Positions 20,979-21,783 of a stretch of DNA of 21,783 nucleotides are shown here, one piece after another (within the stretch, counting starts at the first letter, position 1; the number at the start of each line of letters is the position of its first letter). A program made the translations under genes and the position numbers. The stretch covers positions 1 through 21,783 of the forward strand of contig QMOL01000014.1 of NCBI GenBank assembly GCA_003648225.1. Reading direction: 5' to 3'. The notes beneath the pieces are model-generated. The model worked only from the letters and a program-made list of their open reading frames with translations. It was not told the DNA's origin and ran no database searches. This stretch comes from Chlamydiota bacterium (lineage in GTDB: Bacteria > Auribacterota > UBA3054 > B51-G9).

Positions 20979-21783
20979 ATGGCACTCGTAAAACTTATAA
21001 TTCATCCGAATGATGAAAATGAACAACTTTTCGAAATTGAAACTATCCGTGCTACTGTGGGCAGTGCAGATGACAATGATATTCGATTTAATGAGCCGAC
21101 AATATCACCTCATCATTTTAAAATTGAGTTTCGTGATGACAAATGGTTTATAACCGATCTTCACAGTAAATCAGGCACTTTTATTAAAAAAGAAAAAATC
21201 GATGAAGAAACCATTGAAAGAGGTACAATATTTAAAGCCGGTGATTGTTATATTTTATTCGATGTTGCTGAAAATGAACAGCAATTCGATGGAGTCTCCG
21301 ATTCACAACTGCCAACTGTTTCTTTCCGGGAAAGAGGCATCGAACTTTCCGGCGCGCGACCATGCTGGAACTGCGGCCGACCAGTGCCGCCCGATACAAT
21401 GTTTTGTCCCGCCTGCGGAGCGAATCAGCAGGGCGCTTATATGCCGAGTGACTTTGTGAGTCCGGTTGAACACCCTTCATCTCAGGGGGCCGGTTTAATG
21501 CCTCTTGTCGCATTCATCGTCAGTTTGTTTGGCCCTTTATTAATAATCGGCTGGCTTGCAGGTATAATTCTCGGCTTTATTTCATTGAGCATAATCAGAA
21601 AACGGGGCGGGCATAAAACCGACATTCGCCGCGCTCATGCCGCTATTTATATCGGCATAGCCTGGTTTGTTTTACTCGCGGGCGGATTTACCTGGTGGAC
21701 GTATTCAAATCAAACACAAAGGAAAATTAAACATAATGAAGCTAAAGTAATGGAACAGCTTCATGAAATCGCCGTTGCGGAAA
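20979..21783 (+). CDS. FHA / zinc-ribbon / two-helix membrane protein (3' end outside window)
   Basis: The frame opens at ATG 20979 and runs off the window after 268 codons. Residues about 1-95 are an FHA domain (TVGSADDNDI at 26-35, ISPHH at 42-46, DLHSKSGTF at 60-68), a fold that reads phospho-threonine. Usual contact residues differ: the Arg after Gly28 is Ser29, the Arg after Ser43 is Pro44, and the Asn of NGT is Ser65. A zinc-ribbon follows with Cys129, Cys132, Cys143 and Cys146 (CWNCG...CPACG). Two hydrophobic segments (about 174-206 and 221-241) with an intervening RKRGGHKTDIRRAH resemble DUF4190-type membrane regions. The last residues (KVMEQLHEIAVAE) start a new helical region. The FHA, zinc-ribbon and membrane order suggests a membrane-linked phospho-signalling or structural adaptor; its partner is unknown. 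Confidence 0.85.
   Translation, partial: MALVKLIIHPNDENEQLFEIETIRATVGSADDNDIRFNEPTISPHHFKIEFRDDKWFITDLHSKSGTFIKKEKIDEETIERGTIFKAGDCYILFDVAENEQQFDGVSDSQLPTVSFRERGIELSGARPCWNCGRPVPPDTMFCPACGANQQGAYMPSDFVSPVEHPSSQGAGLMPLVAFIVSLFGPLLIIGWLAGIILGFISLSIIRKRGGHKTDIRRAHAAIYIGIAWFVLLAGGFTWWTYSNQTQRKIKHNEAKVMEQLHEIAVAE

Overview
The window looks like a chromosomal segment of a Gram-negative, moderately AT-rich bacterium. LpxB (lipid A synthesis), a small outer-membrane-type lipoprotein and several signal peptides support a diderm envelope. Recognisable promoters are of the ordinary sigma70 type: TTGACT-17-TACAAT twice, TTGTAA-17-TATAAT and TTGATT-17-TAAAAT. They do not look like the Bacteroidota promoter. 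Shine-Dalgarno sites are present at some genes and absent at others. The protein set is compatible with the PVC group (Lentisphaerota/Verrucomicrobiota-like) or a neighbouring candidate phylum, but I cannot fix the phylum from this window.

Left part, plus strand (1-3836): a complete tRNA-Tyr is followed by a SAM-II-type riboswitch, an intrinsic terminator and metX. The conserved 3' strand of the riboswitch (186-194) is perfectly complementary to the terminator loop and right arm (209-217). This gives a ready-made antiterminator/terminator switch for methionine synthesis. A strong promoter then leads to a 31-codon secreted micro-ORF, a degenerate staphylococcal-nuclease-like secreted protein, and lpxB.

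Middle part, minus strand (read from 15471 down to 3948): purL and purF (purine synthesis). Next is a self-contained unit with its own promoter and a 17-bp hairpin terminator, encoding a membrane-anchored coiled-coil protein and a tiny lipoprotein. After it come an unusual double-domain nucleoside diphosphate kinase, ftsK, a RodZ-like anchored HTH protein, rimO, pgsA and pgpA. The last four genes overlap or nearly overlap, so they are probably one operon joining chromosome segregation, shape, ribosome modification and phosphatidylglycerol synthesis.

Right part: tRNA-Leu(CAA) has its own promoter on the plus strand. Facing it on the minus strand is an operon of an orphan AAA ATPase (DUF4143 type), a cyclophilin with a possible second internal start, and lysC. 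A repeat-rich intergenic stretch of about 350 bases separates this from recN. Divergent from recN is a gene, cut by the window end, for an FHA / zinc-ribbon / two-helix membrane protein.

Most genes are housekeeping. The items most worth a second look are the SAM-II attenuator before metX, the pseudokinase-plus-kinase NDK, the internal start in the cyclophilin, the promoter-to-terminator coiled-coil/lipoprotein unit, and the micro-ORF. I found no CRISPR array, prophage, insertion sequence or clear defence system.
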